Shown: positions 24,347 to 34,155 of the stretch, in pieces
How positions within the stretch are numbered: the stretch's first letter is position 1
Layout of the letters: every line of letters starts with the position of its first letter
Assembly: GCA_017304845.1 (NCBI GenBank)
Contig: JAFKLL010000031.1
Coordinates: 1 to 39,020 of the forward strand
Direction of reading: 5' to 3'
DNA from: Solirubrobacterales bacterium
GTDB lineage: Bacteria > Actinomycetota > Thermoleophilia > Solirubrobacterales > 70-9
Length of the DNA stretch: 39,020 nucleotides
Translations under genes and position numbers: made by a program
Notes under the pieces: model-generated
The model's database searches: none
What the model was told of the DNA's origin: nothing
What the model saw: the letters and a program-made list of their open reading frames with translations, nothing else

Positions 24347-24357
24347 TCGGAATGGCC

Positions 24358-24387
24358 GAGCCGGTCCCGGTGGCCCGGGGCCGGCTC
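24358..24387. terminator. Bidirectional hairpin terminator between convergent genes
   Basis: GAGCCGGTCCCGG (24358-24370), loop TGGC, CCGGGGCCGGCTC (24375-24387): a 13-bp stem with a single T-G wobble, lying between the repeat-protein stop and the hydrolase stop (its last bases overlap the latter). No T-tract follows on either strand, as often in GC-rich actinobacteria. Confidence 0.65.
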
Positions 24388-25288
24388 AGGCCGCTTCGGC
24401 CTGGTCCAGCAGCAGCCGTCGGACGTGGTTCTCGTCCAGGTCGGCCTCGTCGGTGGTGTCGATGAAGTCCTCGAGCACCTCGACGAAACGATCGGGGTCG
24501 TCGTTGAAGGGGAAGTGGCCCGCCCCGGGGAAGATCTCCAGCCGGCTGCCCGGCATCAGCTCATGGGCCAGCTCGGCATGCGAGAGCGGGATGATCCGGT
24601 CGTTGTCGCCCCAGACGATCAGCGAAGGGATGTCGCGGGTGAGATAGAGGCGGTCGGCGGCCGAGACCCGTTGGCCGGCGGGGTCGATCACCGCGCGGAC
24701 CGTGTGGAGGAAGGCGCGGCGGGCGTCGGCCTCGGTCAGCGAGGCGAAACCCTCGGCCACGCCCTCGACGTCGGCGCTGCCGCGCAGGCCGATCCCGGCC
24801 AGGATGCCCCTCACCTTGAGCCCCGCGTCGTGGAGGGTCGGCGAGAAGAGCAGCGGCAGCGCGTACTCGGCGCCGGGCAGGGTGGCCGCTCGCAGCGCGA
24901 TGTTCACCTCCCGCCCGATGCCGCCGGTGTCGACCAGGGTCAGGCGGCTGACCCGCTGGGGGAACTGGTACGCGAACTGCATCGCGATGCCGCCGCCGAG
25001 CGAGTGCCCGACCACGTTGGCCTTGGGCAGGTCGAGGGCCACCATCAGGTCGCGGATGCCGCTGGCGTAGGCGCCGAGCGAGTAGTCGCCCTTGGGCTTG
25101 GCCGAACGTCCGTGGCCGAGCAGGTCCGGGGCGATCACCGTGAATCGCTTCGCCAGCCGCGGCATCACCGACTTCCAGGTCCGGGAGCTCGAGGTGATGC
25201 CGTGGATCAGCAGGATCGGCGGCCCTTCGCCCATGCGGTGATAGGTGACCGGCTGACCGTGGATCTCGATCGTTTCGCGCGACGCCAT
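24386..25288 (-). CDS. Alpha/beta-fold hydrolase
   Basis: Serine hydrolase of 300 residues, cytoplasmic. Triad: Ser96 in VVGHSLGGG, Asp230 in VWGDNDRIIP, His258 in PGAGHFPF; the oxyanion motif is LLIHGITSSSRTW. The closest style is the meta-cleavage hydrolase/epoxide-hydrolase-like group, but no substrate can be named. The C-terminus is acidic (DTTDEADLDENHVRR). The ATG at 25288 is preceded by GATCAT 6 nt upstream and no Shine-Dalgarno. It lies 12 nt downstream of the GH5 gene stop on the same strand, so both may share a transcript. A strong hairpin overlaps its stop. Confidence 0.85.
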   Translation of the reverse strand: MASRETIEIHGQPVTYHRMGEGPPILLIHGITSSSRTWKSVMPRLAKRFTVIAPDLLGHGRSAKPKGDYSLGAYASGIRDLMVALDLPKANVVGHSLGGGIAMQFAYQFPQRVSRLTLVDTGGIGREVNIALRAATLPGAEYALPLLFSPTLHDAGLKVRGILAGIGLRGSADVEGVAEGFASLTEADARRAFLHTVRAVIDPAGQRVSAADRLYLTRDIPSLIVWGDNDRIIPLSHAELAHELMPGSRLEIFPGAGHFPFNDDPDRFVEVLEDFIDTTDEADLDENHVRRLLLDQAEAA

Positions 25289-25300
25289 GAGGCGATGATC

Positions 25301-26821
25301 TCAGCCCGAGGGGCGGTTGCGGGTGAGGCTGGACACAGAGAACCTGGTCTTGACGGTCTGGGGCCGCAGGCGCTGGTCGCCCGGATAGGTCGCGATGACC
25401 ACGGTCGGGCGCTTTCCGGCGGGCACGGCGCGGGTCAGCCGGCCGATCCCGGAATCGGCCGAGATCTTCGCCTTCATCGTCCGGCGCGTCGACGCCAGCC
25501 TCACCTTGACCTCGACCGGGAACGAGGCCAACGGGCTGACCGCGACCCGCAGGTCGAGCCGTCCCCGCCGGAAGGCCGCCCGGCGGATCTTCAGGCGGGC
25601 CGGTCGGCGCCGCACGGTCAGGACCTCCTTCGGCCCGGTCACCGGGCGACCCGCGTTGTCGGGGTCGGGATCCTGCGGGTCGGGCCCCTCCGGCTGTCGG
25701 GCCAGCTCGGCCAGGTGGTCGTGCAGCTCCTTGCCGACCGGCCCGAGCGGGGTTCCGTCGAGATCCGAGACCAACGCGTAGTTGCTGCATCCGAGCTCGG
25801 GCAGCACCCACCAGGCCCAGGCCAGGTAGCCGATCTGATGCTCGTCGGCCCAGGTCATGAAGCGGACCACGTGGGAGGGAGGCGTGACGCAGTCGTTCTG
25901 GCCGAACTCGGCGGCCAGGACCGGCACCCGAGCCGCTACCGGCGCGATCTCGGAGTTCCAGCAGGCGGTCGTGTGGCAGCGCTGGCCGGGGTAGTTGTGG
26001 AAGCCGGCGATCAGCTGGCCGTCGGCCGGCGAGTTGGCGAGCCAGCCGCGAAGGTCGTTGGCGTAGTCGATCCCCGAGAGCAGGATGGGCTGGCCGGCGC
26101 CGGTCGCGCGGACCGCCTGGACCAGGCTCTTCATCCCGGTCGCCGTGTAGAAGGCGCCGCCGCTGGTCGCCGCGGTGTCCGGCTCGATCGGCGCCTGGCA
26201 GCCACCGTTCGCCCAGCAGGACCAGCTCAGATCGAAGACCTGCGTCCCGTTCGAGTTCCAGCGGGAGTGCGGCTCGTTGAAGAGATCGAAGATCACCGAC
26301 CTGTTCGTCTTGAACCGCGTCGCGACCGAGGTCCAGAAGGCGGGCGAGTGGCTGTCCGGCATGGGTCGCAGGCCATCCCCGGGGAGGTCGTCCGGGACGG
26401 TCCAGTGGAGGTCGAGGATGACCATGATCCCGGCTTGGTTCAGGGCGTCGACGAAGCCCTCCACCGCGTTGCGGTAGCCCGTCGCGGTCAAGGCTCCCGC
26501 CGGCAGGCCGCCCTCGCCGAGCCAACAGCCCTCGTTCAGGGGCAGCCGGACCGTGTTGATCTTCCAGGAGGCGATCCCGGCCGCGGTCGAAGCGGCCTGG
26601 GAGGCGGCGGTGCCCTGTTCGCCGTAGGCCCAGCCCTGTTGGCAGGCGTACTCGAAGCCGGGGAAGTTCACGCCGCGCGGGATCAGGCGCTTCGAGGTGC
26701 TCTGGTCCAGGATCCGGTTGCCGTCGACCACGGGCCGGGGCGCGGCTGCGGAGGCCGTCCCGGACCAACAGAAGGCGGCCACGAGCAGGGCCGGGATGAG
26801 TCGGCGGAGCAGATGCGTCAC
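25301..26821 (-). CDS. Secreted GH5-type glycoside hydrolase (cellulase-like)
   Basis: Exported glycosidase of 506 residues. Signal peptide at about 1-26 (MTHLLRRLIPALLVAAF, TASAA). The catalytic barrel (about 30-385) has acid/base Glu183 in FDLFNEPHSRW and nucleophile Glu305 in VLAAEFGQND, with RGVNFPGFEYAC, INTVRLPLNEGCW and ILDLHW as in the cellulase family. A Pro/Asp linker (EGPDPQDPDPDN) leads to a basic C-terminal beta domain of about 110 residues, possibly wall- or substrate-binding. Start GTG 26821 directly gives the signal peptide; TACCAT lies 6 nt upstream. Divergent from the CNNM operon. Substrate (beta-glucan, mannan, glycolipid) is open. Confidence 0.88.
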   Translation of the reverse strand: MTHLLRRLIPALLVAAFCWSGTASAAAPRPVVDGNRILDQSTSKRLIPRGVNFPGFEYACQQGWAYGEQGTAASQAASTAAGIASWKINTVRLPLNEGCWLGEGGLPAGALTATGYRNAVEGFVDALNQAGIMVILDLHWTVPDDLPGDGLRPMPDSHSPAFWTSVATRFKTNRSVIFDLFNEPHSRWNSNGTQVFDLSWSCWANGGCQAPIEPDTAATSGGAFYTATGMKSLVQAVRATGAGQPILLSGIDYANDLRGWLANSPADGQLIAGFHNYPGQRCHTTACWNSEIAPVAARVPVLAAEFGQNDCVTPPSHVVRFMTWADEHQIGYLAWAWWVLPELGCSNYALVSDLDGTPLGPVGKELHDHLAELARQPEGPDPQDPDPDNAGRPVTGPKEVLTVRRRPARLKIRRAAFRRGRLDLRVAVSPLASFPVEVKVRLASTRRTMKAKISADSGIGRLTRAVPAGKRPTVVIATYPGDQRLRPQTVKTRFSVSSLTRNRPSG

Positions 26822-26827
26822 CAGCGG

Positions 26828-26833
26828 ATGGTA
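26828..26833 (-). promoter_or_regulatory. -10-like TACCAT of the GH5 gene
   Basis: Reading minus, TACCAT ends 6 nt before GTG 26821, leaderless spacing. Confidence 0.5.
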
Positions 26834-26866
26834 CCGGGAGCAACCGGGGCATCTGCCCGTCCCGGC

Positions 26867-26872
26867 TATCCT
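26867..26872 (+). promoter_or_regulatory. -10-like TATCCT upstream of the CNNM operon
   Basis: TATCCT lies about 93 nt before the first CNNM start, predicting a leader of about 85 nt. That leader holds two short ORFs, a 14-codon one at 26882-26926 and a 21-codon one at 26904-26969 whose stop overlaps the CNNM ATG. Confidence 0.4.
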
Positions 26873-26965
26873 TGGCCTCTGATGAAGTCTCGCGGAAACC
26901 TGGATGGACGACGACCCCGGTTCTAGTACGCGGCGCACCCTGATCCGTCGGGGGGCGCTGCCTCG

Positions 26966-28308
<1,343 letters not shown>

Positions 28309-28312
<4 letters not shown>

Positions 28313-29370
28313 GCACTCCGATCGCGCTCACCATCTCGCTCCTCCTGCTGGCCGGCAACGCCTTCTTCGTCGGCGCCGAGTTCGCCCTGATCTCCGCCCG
28401 TCGCTCGGTGATCGAACCGCGCGCCGAGGAAGGCGGCTGGGCGGCCGGGATCACGCTCCGCGCCATGGAGAACGTCTCCCTGATGATGGCCGGGGCGCAG
28501 CTCGGCATCACCCTCTGCACGCTCGGTCTCGGCGCCCTGGCCGAACCGGCGATCGCCCACGGCCTGGAGAGCCCCTTCGAGTCGGCCGGGATCCCGGAGT
28601 CGCTGGTCCACCCGGTCGCCCTCGTGATCGCCCTGCTGATCGTCGGCGGCCTGCACGTGATCCTCGGCGAGATGGTGCCGAAGAACATCGCCTTGGCCGG
28701 CCCGGACCGTTCGGCCATGCTGCTGGCCCCGCCGATGTCCCTGGTCGTGCGGATCCTCTACCCGGCGATCGCCTTCCTCAACTGGAGCGCCAACGCGGTG
28801 CTCCGCCTGATCGGGGTCACCCCGTCGAACGAGGTGACCAGCGTCTTCACCCGGGACGAGGTTGCCGGCCTGGTCCAGGAGTCGAGGCGGGAGGGCATGC
28901 TCGACGCCGACGAGACGAGGCTGCTCACCGGCGCGCTCGAGTTCAACGAGCGCGACGCCGGCTCGGTGCTGCTGCCGATCGAGACCATCGTCACCCTGCC
29001 GATCACCGTCACCCCGGCCGAGGTCGAGGAGGCCGCCGGCCGGACCGGCTTCTCCCGCTTCCCGGTCACCCGGGACGGCGAGATGATCGGCTATCTGCAC
29101 CTCAAGGACGCGCTCGAGGTCAAGGACAAGCATCGCAACCGGCCGATCGCCGAGAACTGGGTCCGGCCGCTGCCGACCGTGCGCCTCACCGACCCGCTGC
29201 GGGACGTGCTGGCCACGATGCAGGGCTCCGGCGCCCATCTGGCCCGGGTCGTCGTGCGGAGCGCCCGTGGCCGCGGCAAGACGGTCGGCGTGGTCGCGCT
29301 CGAAGACGTGCTGGAGGAACTGATCGGCGAGGTGAGGGACGCCACCCAGCGGATTAGGATCAACCCATGA
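28309..29370 (+). CDS. CNNM/CBS membrane protein lacking the CorC domain
   Basis: Second CNNM-family protein, 353 residues. Membrane domain at about 1-140 (GAEFALISARRSVIE, LGEMVPKNIALAGP), CBS pair at about 205-345 (GSVLLPIETI, GFSRFPVTRDGEMIGYLH, VGVVALEDVLEELIGEV). It stops a few residues after the second CBS domain, so the CorC_HlyC domain found in its neighbour is absent. The GTG start overlaps the previous stop, and its stop overlaps the NTF2-like gene ATG. The pair may work as a heteromer; that is inference from coupling. Confidence 0.9.
29355..29360 (+). promoter_or_regulatory. TAGGAT before the NTF2-like gene
   Basis: TAGGAT sits inside the last codons of the CNNM gene, 6 nt before ATG 29367, so the gene may also have its own leaderless transcript. 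Confidence 0.35.
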
Positions 29371-29828
29371 GCCCAGGCAATGACGAGGTGATCGTCCGTT
29401 TCTACGAGGCTTTCGCGGCGGGTGACCCCGACACGATGGCCACCTGCTACCACGAGCGGGCCCACTTCTCCGATCCGGTCTTCACCGACCTGAACGGACC
29501 CGAGGTGATGAAGATGTGGCGGCTCCTGATCGGGCGCTCGGACGACATCGAGATCACCCTCGGCCCGCACAGCGCCGACGAGGCGATCGGCAGCGCCCAC
29601 TGGTCGGCGGTCTACACGTTCAGCCAGACCGGCCGGGTGGTCCACAACGAGATCGACGCCCGCTTCCGTTTCGAGGACGGGCTGATCATCGATCACCGGG
29701 ACACCTTCAGCCTCTGGCGCTGGAGCCGGATGGCGCTCGGCCTGCCGGGCGTGCTGCTCGGCTGGAGCCCGATCGTCCAAGGCAAGATCCGCCGGCAGTC
29801 GGCGGCACTCATGGCGAGCGCGGACTGA
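29367..29828 (+). CDS. SnoaL/NTF2-like protein
   Basis: 153 residues with the cone-shaped NTF2/SnoaL pattern: VIVRFYEAFAAGDPDTMATCY at the N-terminus, HFSDPVF, then beta strands GSAHWSAVYTF and VHNEIDARFRFEDGLIIDHRDTFSLWRW. The family includes polyketide cyclases, isomerases and many of unknown role; no active site can be assigned. ATG 29367 overlaps the CNNM stop (ATGA). Likely cytoplasmic. Confidence 0.82.
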   Translation: MSPGNDEVIVRFYEAFAAGDPDTMATCYHERAHFSDPVFTDLNGPEVMKMWRLLIGRSDDIEITLGPHSADEAIGSAHWSAVYTFSQTGRVVHNEIDARFRFEDGLIIDHRDTFSLWRWSRMALGLPGVLLGWSPIVQGKIRRQSAALMASAD

Positions 29829-29832
29829 GCGC

Positions 29833-30348
29833 TTGGTCGGCCGCGGCGAGGCGATAACCGAGCGGCTGCTCTGCCTGCGCCCCGGTGCCTCGACCGCCGA
29901 CGACTACGAGAGGCTGTTCACCGACCCGGCCGTCGAGGCCTGGCTGCGGCCCGAGCCGCTGCGCCCCTTCGCCCGGGCCGACCTCGAACGGATGGCCCGC
30001 AACGACGCCGCGCACTGGGATCGGCACGGGTTCGGCCCCTGGGCGGTGCGGGAGCGGGAGGGCGAGTTCGTGGGGCGGGGAGGCCTGGCCTGGACCACGG
30101 TCGAGGGCAGGCGGGCGATCGAGCTGCCCTGGGCGGTGATGCCGGCCCTGCAGCATCGCGGCTACGCCACCGAGATGGCCCGGGCCGCGGTCGAGACCGC
30201 CCGTGAGCTCGGGCTGGACCGGCTCATCTCCCTGACCCTGCCGGCCAACGTCGCCTCACGGCGGACCATGGAGAAGGCGGGTCTCAGCTACGCCGGCGAG
30301 GTCCAGCACGTCGGCCTGACCCACGTGCTCTACGAGCTGATCCTCTGA
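29833..30348 (+). CDS. GNAT acetyltransferase, RimJ/RimL-like
   Basis: Acetyl-CoA-dependent N-acetyltransferase, 171 residues. TERLLCLRP at the start, FVGRGGLAW, and the acetyl-CoA loop in LPWAVMPALQHRGYATEMARAAVE (R/Q-x-x-G-Y-A) mark the family; NVASRRTMEKAGLSYAGE is the conserved C-terminal part. TTG 29833, 4 nt after the previous stop, is the only start close enough to the conserved N-terminus. Substrate unknown; relatives modify ribosomal proteins or small amines. Confidence 0.85.
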   Translation: MVGRGEAITERLLCLRPGASTADDYERLFTDPAVEAWLRPEPLRPFARADLERMARNDAAHWDRHGFGPWAVREREGEFVGRGGLAWTTVEGRRAIELPWAVMPALQHRGYATEMARAAVETARELGLDRLISLTLPANVASRRTMEKAGLSYAGEVQHVGLTHVLYELIL

Positions 30349-30392
30349 GCCGGGGCGAGTTTGGCTGACCGGGGTCCGGGTACCCCTTGGAC

Positions 30393-30542
30393 ATGCCACT
30401 CGCATTGCTACTCATAGTCATCGGGATCGTCCTGGCCCTCCTGGTTCACTGGGGCCTGGGCGTCGCATGCATACTGATCGGGCTGGTGCTTTTGATCTGG
30501 CCAGCGATCACCGGCAGGTCCTCGGGAACCAGAGGAGTCTGA
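30393..30542 (+). CDS. Small two-helix membrane protein (49 aa)
   Basis: Short ORF with very hydrophobic content: MPLALLLIVIGIVLALLV, a turn HWGLG, then VACILIGLVLLIWPAI and a polar tail TGRSSGTRGV. Two membrane helices with both ends on the same side are predicted. It lies 44 nt after the GNAT gene and ends 10 nt before the convergent yggS stop. There is no good Shine-Dalgarno; TACCCC precedes the ATG. Similar short hydrophobic proteins are common in actinobacteria; function unknown. Confidence 0.62.
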   Translation: MPLALLLIVIGIVLALLVHWGLGVACILIGLVLLIWPAITGRSSGTRGV

Positions 30543-30552
30543 GCGGCTTCTC

Positions 30553-31260
30553 TCAGATCGGGGCGGGGCGGCTGCCGAATATCGCGGAGCCGACCCGCAC
30601 GATCGTCGACCCTTCCTCGACCGCGACCTCTAGGTCGCCGGTCATGCCCATCGAGAGCTCCTTCATCTCGACCCCGTCGAGGCCGAGCTGCTCGACCTGG
30701 CCGGCCAGCGTCTTGAGCAGCGCCAGCGAAGGCCGGGCGACCTCCGGCTCGGCGTTGAGGCCGATCGTCATCAGGCCCCGGATCCGCAGGGCGTCGAAGG
30801 CGGCCGCCTCCCGGATGAACTCGGCCAGCTGATCCGGCTCCAGGCCGGCCTTGCTCTCCTCGCCCGAGGTGTTGACCTGGACCAGGACCTCGCGGGTCTC
30901 GCCCTCGCGTTCGAGCCGGCTCTGCAGCTTGCGGGCCAGCGAGAGCCGGTCCAGGGTCTGGATGCAGCTGACGTAGGGGACCAGGGCGTTGATCTTGTTC
31001 GACTGGAGATGGCCGATGAAGTGGCGTTCGTACTCGAGGTCGGCGAGGGCCTCGAACTTCGGCCGCACCTCCTGGACCCGGTTCTCGGCGACCAGGGTCT
31101 CGCCGGCCTCGATCGCGACACGGATCCGCTCCGGCGGGATCGTCTTGGTCGCCAGCAGGAGCCGCACCGAGGCCGGGTCCCGGCCGGAGCGCTCGCAGGC
31201 CGCCGCGATCCGTCCCCGGACCGTGGCGATGTTCTCCCGGATCGTCTCGGCGTCGCTCAA
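30553..31260 (-). CDS. yggS: YggS/PLPBP-family pyridoxal phosphate homeostasis protein
   Basis: PLP-binding single-domain protein, 235 residues, that buffers PLP and affects amino-acid metabolism; no catalytic activity is known for the family. Lys39 in LLLATKTIPPERI is the PLP lysine; HFIGHLQSNKIN, VNTSGEESKAGL, GLMTIG and ELSMGMTGDLEVAVEEGSTI are family blocks. The TTG at 31260 overlaps the GH15 stop (TTGA), so it is translated by coupling. Last gene of that minus-strand operon. Confidence 0.92.
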   Translation of the reverse strand: MSDAETIRENIATVRGRIAAACERSGRDPASVRLLLATKTIPPERIRVAIEAGETLVAENRVQEVRPKFEALADLEYERHFIGHLQSNKINALVPYVSCIQTLDRLSLARKLQSRLEREGETREVLVQVNTSGEESKAGLEPDQLAEFIREAAAFDALRIRGLMTIGLNAEPEVARPSLALLKTLAGQVEQLGLDGVEMKELSMGMTGDLEVAVEEGSTIVRVGSAIFGSRPAPI

Positions 31261-33158
31261 GTCCGGTCCATCATCTCGGAGAGCACCGCGGTCGGTCGGC
31301 CCGGCCGAGCCTCGCCCCGGCGCTCGTCCTGGATCACATGCGAGACCGCGTTGATCAGGGCGAGGTGGGTGAAGGCCTGGGGGAAGTTGCCGAGGTGCCG
31401 GTTGCTCGACGCCTCCAGCTCCTCGGCGAAGAGATCGAGCTCGCCCGAGGTGCCGAGCAGGCGCTCGCAGAGCTTGCGGGCGGCGGCGCTCTCGCCGATC
31501 TCGGAGAGCGCGGAGACCATCCAGAACGAGCAGATCAGGAAGGTGCCCTCCTCGCCGTGCAGGCCGTCGTCGGTCTCGTCCGTGATGTAGCGGAGGATCA
31601 GCCCGCGGTCGTCGAGCCCGTTGCGGATCGCCAGCACCGTGTCGCGGATCCGCGGGTCGTCGGGCGGCAGGAACCGCACCAGCGGCATCAGCAGGACCGA
31701 GGCGTCGAGCGCGTCGGTGTCGTAGTGCTGACGGAAGACGCCGTCCCTGAGGCCCTTCTCGATGATCTCCGCCTTGATCTCGTCGGCCTTGGCGGCGAGG
31801 CGGTCGGCGTACTCCTTCACCCCGAACTCGGCCGCCAGCCGGGCGCCGCGATCGACCGCGACCCAGATCATCAGCTTCGACGAGACGTAGTGGCGGGGCT
31901 CGCCCCGGGCCTCCCAGATCCCCTGGTCGGGCTTGGGCCATGCCTCCAACGCGTTCTCGACCAGGCGCCGCACCAGCTCCTTGGTGTCGTCGTTGATCGC
32001 GTCCGATCCGAGCGCCCGCCGATGGACGTAGACCGAGTCGAGCAGTGCGCCCCAGACGTCGTTCTGCCGCTGGTCGAAGGCGCCGTTGCCGATCCGGACC
32101 GGCTTCGCCCCGCCGTAGCCGGAGAGGTGATCCAAGGTGCGCTCGGTCAGGTCGTGCTCGCCGCCGATCCCGTACATGATCTGCAGGTTCCCGTCGGCCT
32201 CCATCGCCCGGTCCCGGACGAAGCGCATGAAGTCGCGGGCCTCCTGGTCGAAGCCCAGCGAGTGCATCGACCAGAGGGCGAAGGTCGAGTCGCGGATCCA
32301 GGAGAAGCGGTAGTCCCAGTTGCGCTCGCCGCCCGGGGTCTCCGGCAGCGAGGTCGTCGCCGCGGCCAGCATCGCGCCGGTCGGGGTGTAGGTCAGCCCC
32401 TTGAGGACCAGGGCCGAGCGCTGCAGGTGGACGCGCCAGGGATGGTCGGGGAAGCGCCCCTGGGCCAGCCACTCGCGCCAGAGGCCACGGGAGGACTCGA
32501 TCCGCTCCTTGGCCTCCGGGTAGCTGCGGGGGTGGGGGCCGATCCCGTCGCCCCAGCTCAGGCAGACGAAGGCGCTGTCGCCCTCCTTCATCGAGAGGCG
32601 GCCGCTGACCTGTCCCTGCTCGAGGGTCAGGTTGAGGTCGGTGGAGAGGGCCAGCTTCTCGCCGCCGCCCTCGGCGAAGGTCTCGCCCAGGCCCTGGTCG
32701 GTGAACAGGGCGGGCTCGGACCCGTAGGCGAAGCGGGGGCGGCAGGTCATCTCCATGTCGACCTCGCCCTCGATGCACTTGATGAGGCGGACCAGGCAGC
32801 GGTCCGCCTCGTGCCCGGTCATCAGCTCTCGCGGGCCGCCCTGCTCGGCCCAGGCGGAGATGCTCAGGGCATCGCGCACGACCACCCAGCCCGTCTCGGT
32901 CGACCAGGTCGTCTCGAGGATGAGGGTGCCGGGTTCGTAGCGGCGGCTAAGCGGCGCCGTCTCGTCGACCGGGCCGAGGCTGAAATGGCCGGCGGTGCGG
33001 TCCAGCAGAGAGCCGAACAGGCTGGGCGAGTCGAAGCGCGGAGCGCAGAACCACTCCACCGAACCGTCCGGCGCGACCAGGGCGGAGGTGTGGCAGTCGG
33101 AGAGGAAGCCATAGCTCCCGATCGAGGGGAAGTGACTCGGTCCGGCTCCGGAAGGCAT
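31257..33158 (-). CDS. GH15 family glucoamylase/trehalase
   Basis: Cytoplasmic alpha-glucosidase of the GH15 family, 633 residues. The N-terminal beta domain starts IGSYGFLSDCHTSALVAPDG and EWFCAPRFDSPSLFGSLLD; the (alpha/alpha)6 barrel has ERNWDYRFSWIRDSTFALWSM, the general-acid region QGIWEARGEPRHYVSSKLM, and the general-base region HGEEGTFLICSFWMVSAL. No signal peptide. Actinobacterial members include trehalases as well as glucan hydrolases, so trehalose is a plausible substrate. ATG 33158 directly precedes the conserved start; TAGGTT lies 7 nt upstream. The stop overlaps the yggS start (TTGA). Divergent from ctaG. Confidence 0.9.
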   Translation of the reverse strand: MPSGAGPSHFPSIGSYGFLSDCHTSALVAPDGSVEWFCAPRFDSPSLFGSLLDRTAGHFSLGPVDETAPLSRRYEPGTLILETTWSTETGWVVVRDALSISAWAEQGGPRELMTGHEADRCLVRLIKCIEGEVDMEMTCRPRFAYGSEPALFTDQGLGETFAEGGGEKLALSTDLNLTLEQGQVSGRLSMKEGDSAFVCLSWGDGIGPHPRSYPEAKERIESSRGLWREWLAQGRFPDHPWRVHLQRSALVLKGLTYTPTGAMLAAATTSLPETPGGERNWDYRFSWIRDSTFALWSMHSLGFDQEARDFMRFVRDRAMEADGNLQIMYGIGGEHDLTERTLDHLSGYGGAKPVRIGNGAFDQRQNDVWGALLDSVYVHRRALGSDAINDDTKELVRRLVENALEAWPKPDQGIWEARGEPRHYVSSKLMIWVAVDRGARLAAEFGVKEYADRLAAKADEIKAEIIEKGLRDGVFRQHYDTDALDASVLLMPLVRFLPPDDPRIRDTVLAIRNGLDDRGLILRYITDETDDGLHGEEGTFLICSFWMVSALSEIGESAAARKLCERLLGTSGELDLFAEELEASSNRHLGNFPQAFTHLALINAVSHVIQDERRGEARPGRPTAVLSEMMDRT

Positions 33159-33165
33159 CGCGGTC

Positions 33166-33217
33166 AACCTACCAGTGGGGTTGGCGGGGATCCGGGGGAA
33201 CGCTCCGCCGGTACCCT
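33166..33217. promoter_or_regulatory. Divergent leaderless-type promoters, GH15 and ctaG
   Basis: Minus strand TAGGTT (33171-33166) ends 7 nt before ATG 33158. Plus strand TACCCT (33212-33217) ends 8 nt before GTG 33226. No Shine-Dalgarno at either start. Confidence 0.5.
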
Positions 33218-33225
33218 GGAAGGCC

Positions 33226-34155
33226 GTGATCGCGATTCCCACAGTTCCCTTCGCCGGCATCAGCCCGACGGTCGTGGCGATGCTGGAGCTGATCCCGTTC
33301 ACGATCGCCGTCGTCGTCTACTGGCACCGGGCCATGACTCTTTCCTGGGACGGTCGCCCGGTCCCGGTCTGGCGGCAGGTCTCTTTCGGGTTCGGCCTGT
33401 TCCTGGCCGCTTCGATGCTGTTCAACCCCTGGGGATACCTGGCCGAGGAGCTGGTCATCGCCCACATGATCGAGCACCTCCTGATCGGCGACATCGCCAG
33501 CCTCTTCATCGTGCTCGGGCTGACCCGTTCGCTGCTGCAGCCGGTCCTGGCGATTCCCTTCTTCAACCGGCTCCAGATCTTGACCAGCCCGGTCGTCGCC
33601 TTCCCGCTCTGGGCGATCAACATGTTCTTCTGGCACATCCCGGCCATGTACGACGGGGCCTACGGCGGCGCGGCGCTCCACGGGCTGGAGCACGCGAGCT
33701 TCCTGGTCTTCGGCTGCCTGATGTGGATGCCGGTCTTCGGCCCGCTCCCGACCCCGAAATGGTTCGGCCCGGGGTGGAAGGTGGTCTACGTGATCATCGT
33801 CCGCTTCGCCGCCGCGATCCTGGGCAACGTGCTGATGTGGACTCAGGTCACGCTCTACCACAACTACGCGGCGGGCCAGGCCAAATGGGGCATCTCCGCC
33901 GTCCAGGACCAGAGCACGGCCGGCGTGATCATGATGGTCGAAGGCACCTTCCTGATCCTCGGCGTCCTCGCCTGGACCTTCTTCGAGGCGGCCAAGCAGA
34001 GCACCCAGAAACAGGAGTTGATGGATCTCGCCTTCGACCGGGGCGTCGACATCGACGAGGCCCGGATCGAGCGCGCGGTCAAGGCCGGGCACGGCGAGCT
34101 CCTCGAGAAGCGCATCCTGGCGGGGGACGCGGGCGTCGATGCCGCGAGCAGGTAG
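33226..34155 (+). CDS. ctaG: CtaG-like cytochrome c oxidase assembly membrane protein
   Basis: Multi-pass membrane protein, 309 residues, of the caa3-type CtaG family that assists cytochrome oxidase assembly. Marks: FNPWGYLAEELVIAHMIEHL, FFWHIPAMYDGA, HGLEHASFLVFGCLMW and YHNYAAGQAKWG, with conserved His residues that could bind copper or haem. About seven membrane segments. GTG 33226 was chosen because the family starts near the first helix and TACCCT lies 8 nt upstream; the open frame upstream is not protein-like. The acidic C-terminal tail is cytoplasmic. It overlaps the next gene by 17 nt. Confidence 0.87.
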   Translation: MIAIPTVPFAGISPTVVAMLELIPFTIAVVVYWHRAMTLSWDGRPVPVWRQVSFGFGLFLAASMLFNPWGYLAEELVIAHMIEHLLIGDIASLFIVLGLTRSLLQPVLAIPFFNRLQILTSPVVAFPLWAINMFFWHIPAMYDGAYGGAALHGLEHASFLVFGCLMWMPVFGPLPTPKWFGPGWKVVYVIIVRFAAAILGNVLMWTQVTLYHNYAAGQAKWGISAVQDQSTAGVIMMVEGTFLILGVLAWTFFEAAKQSTQKQELMDLAFDRGVDIDEARIERAVKAGHGELLEKRILAGDAGVDAASR

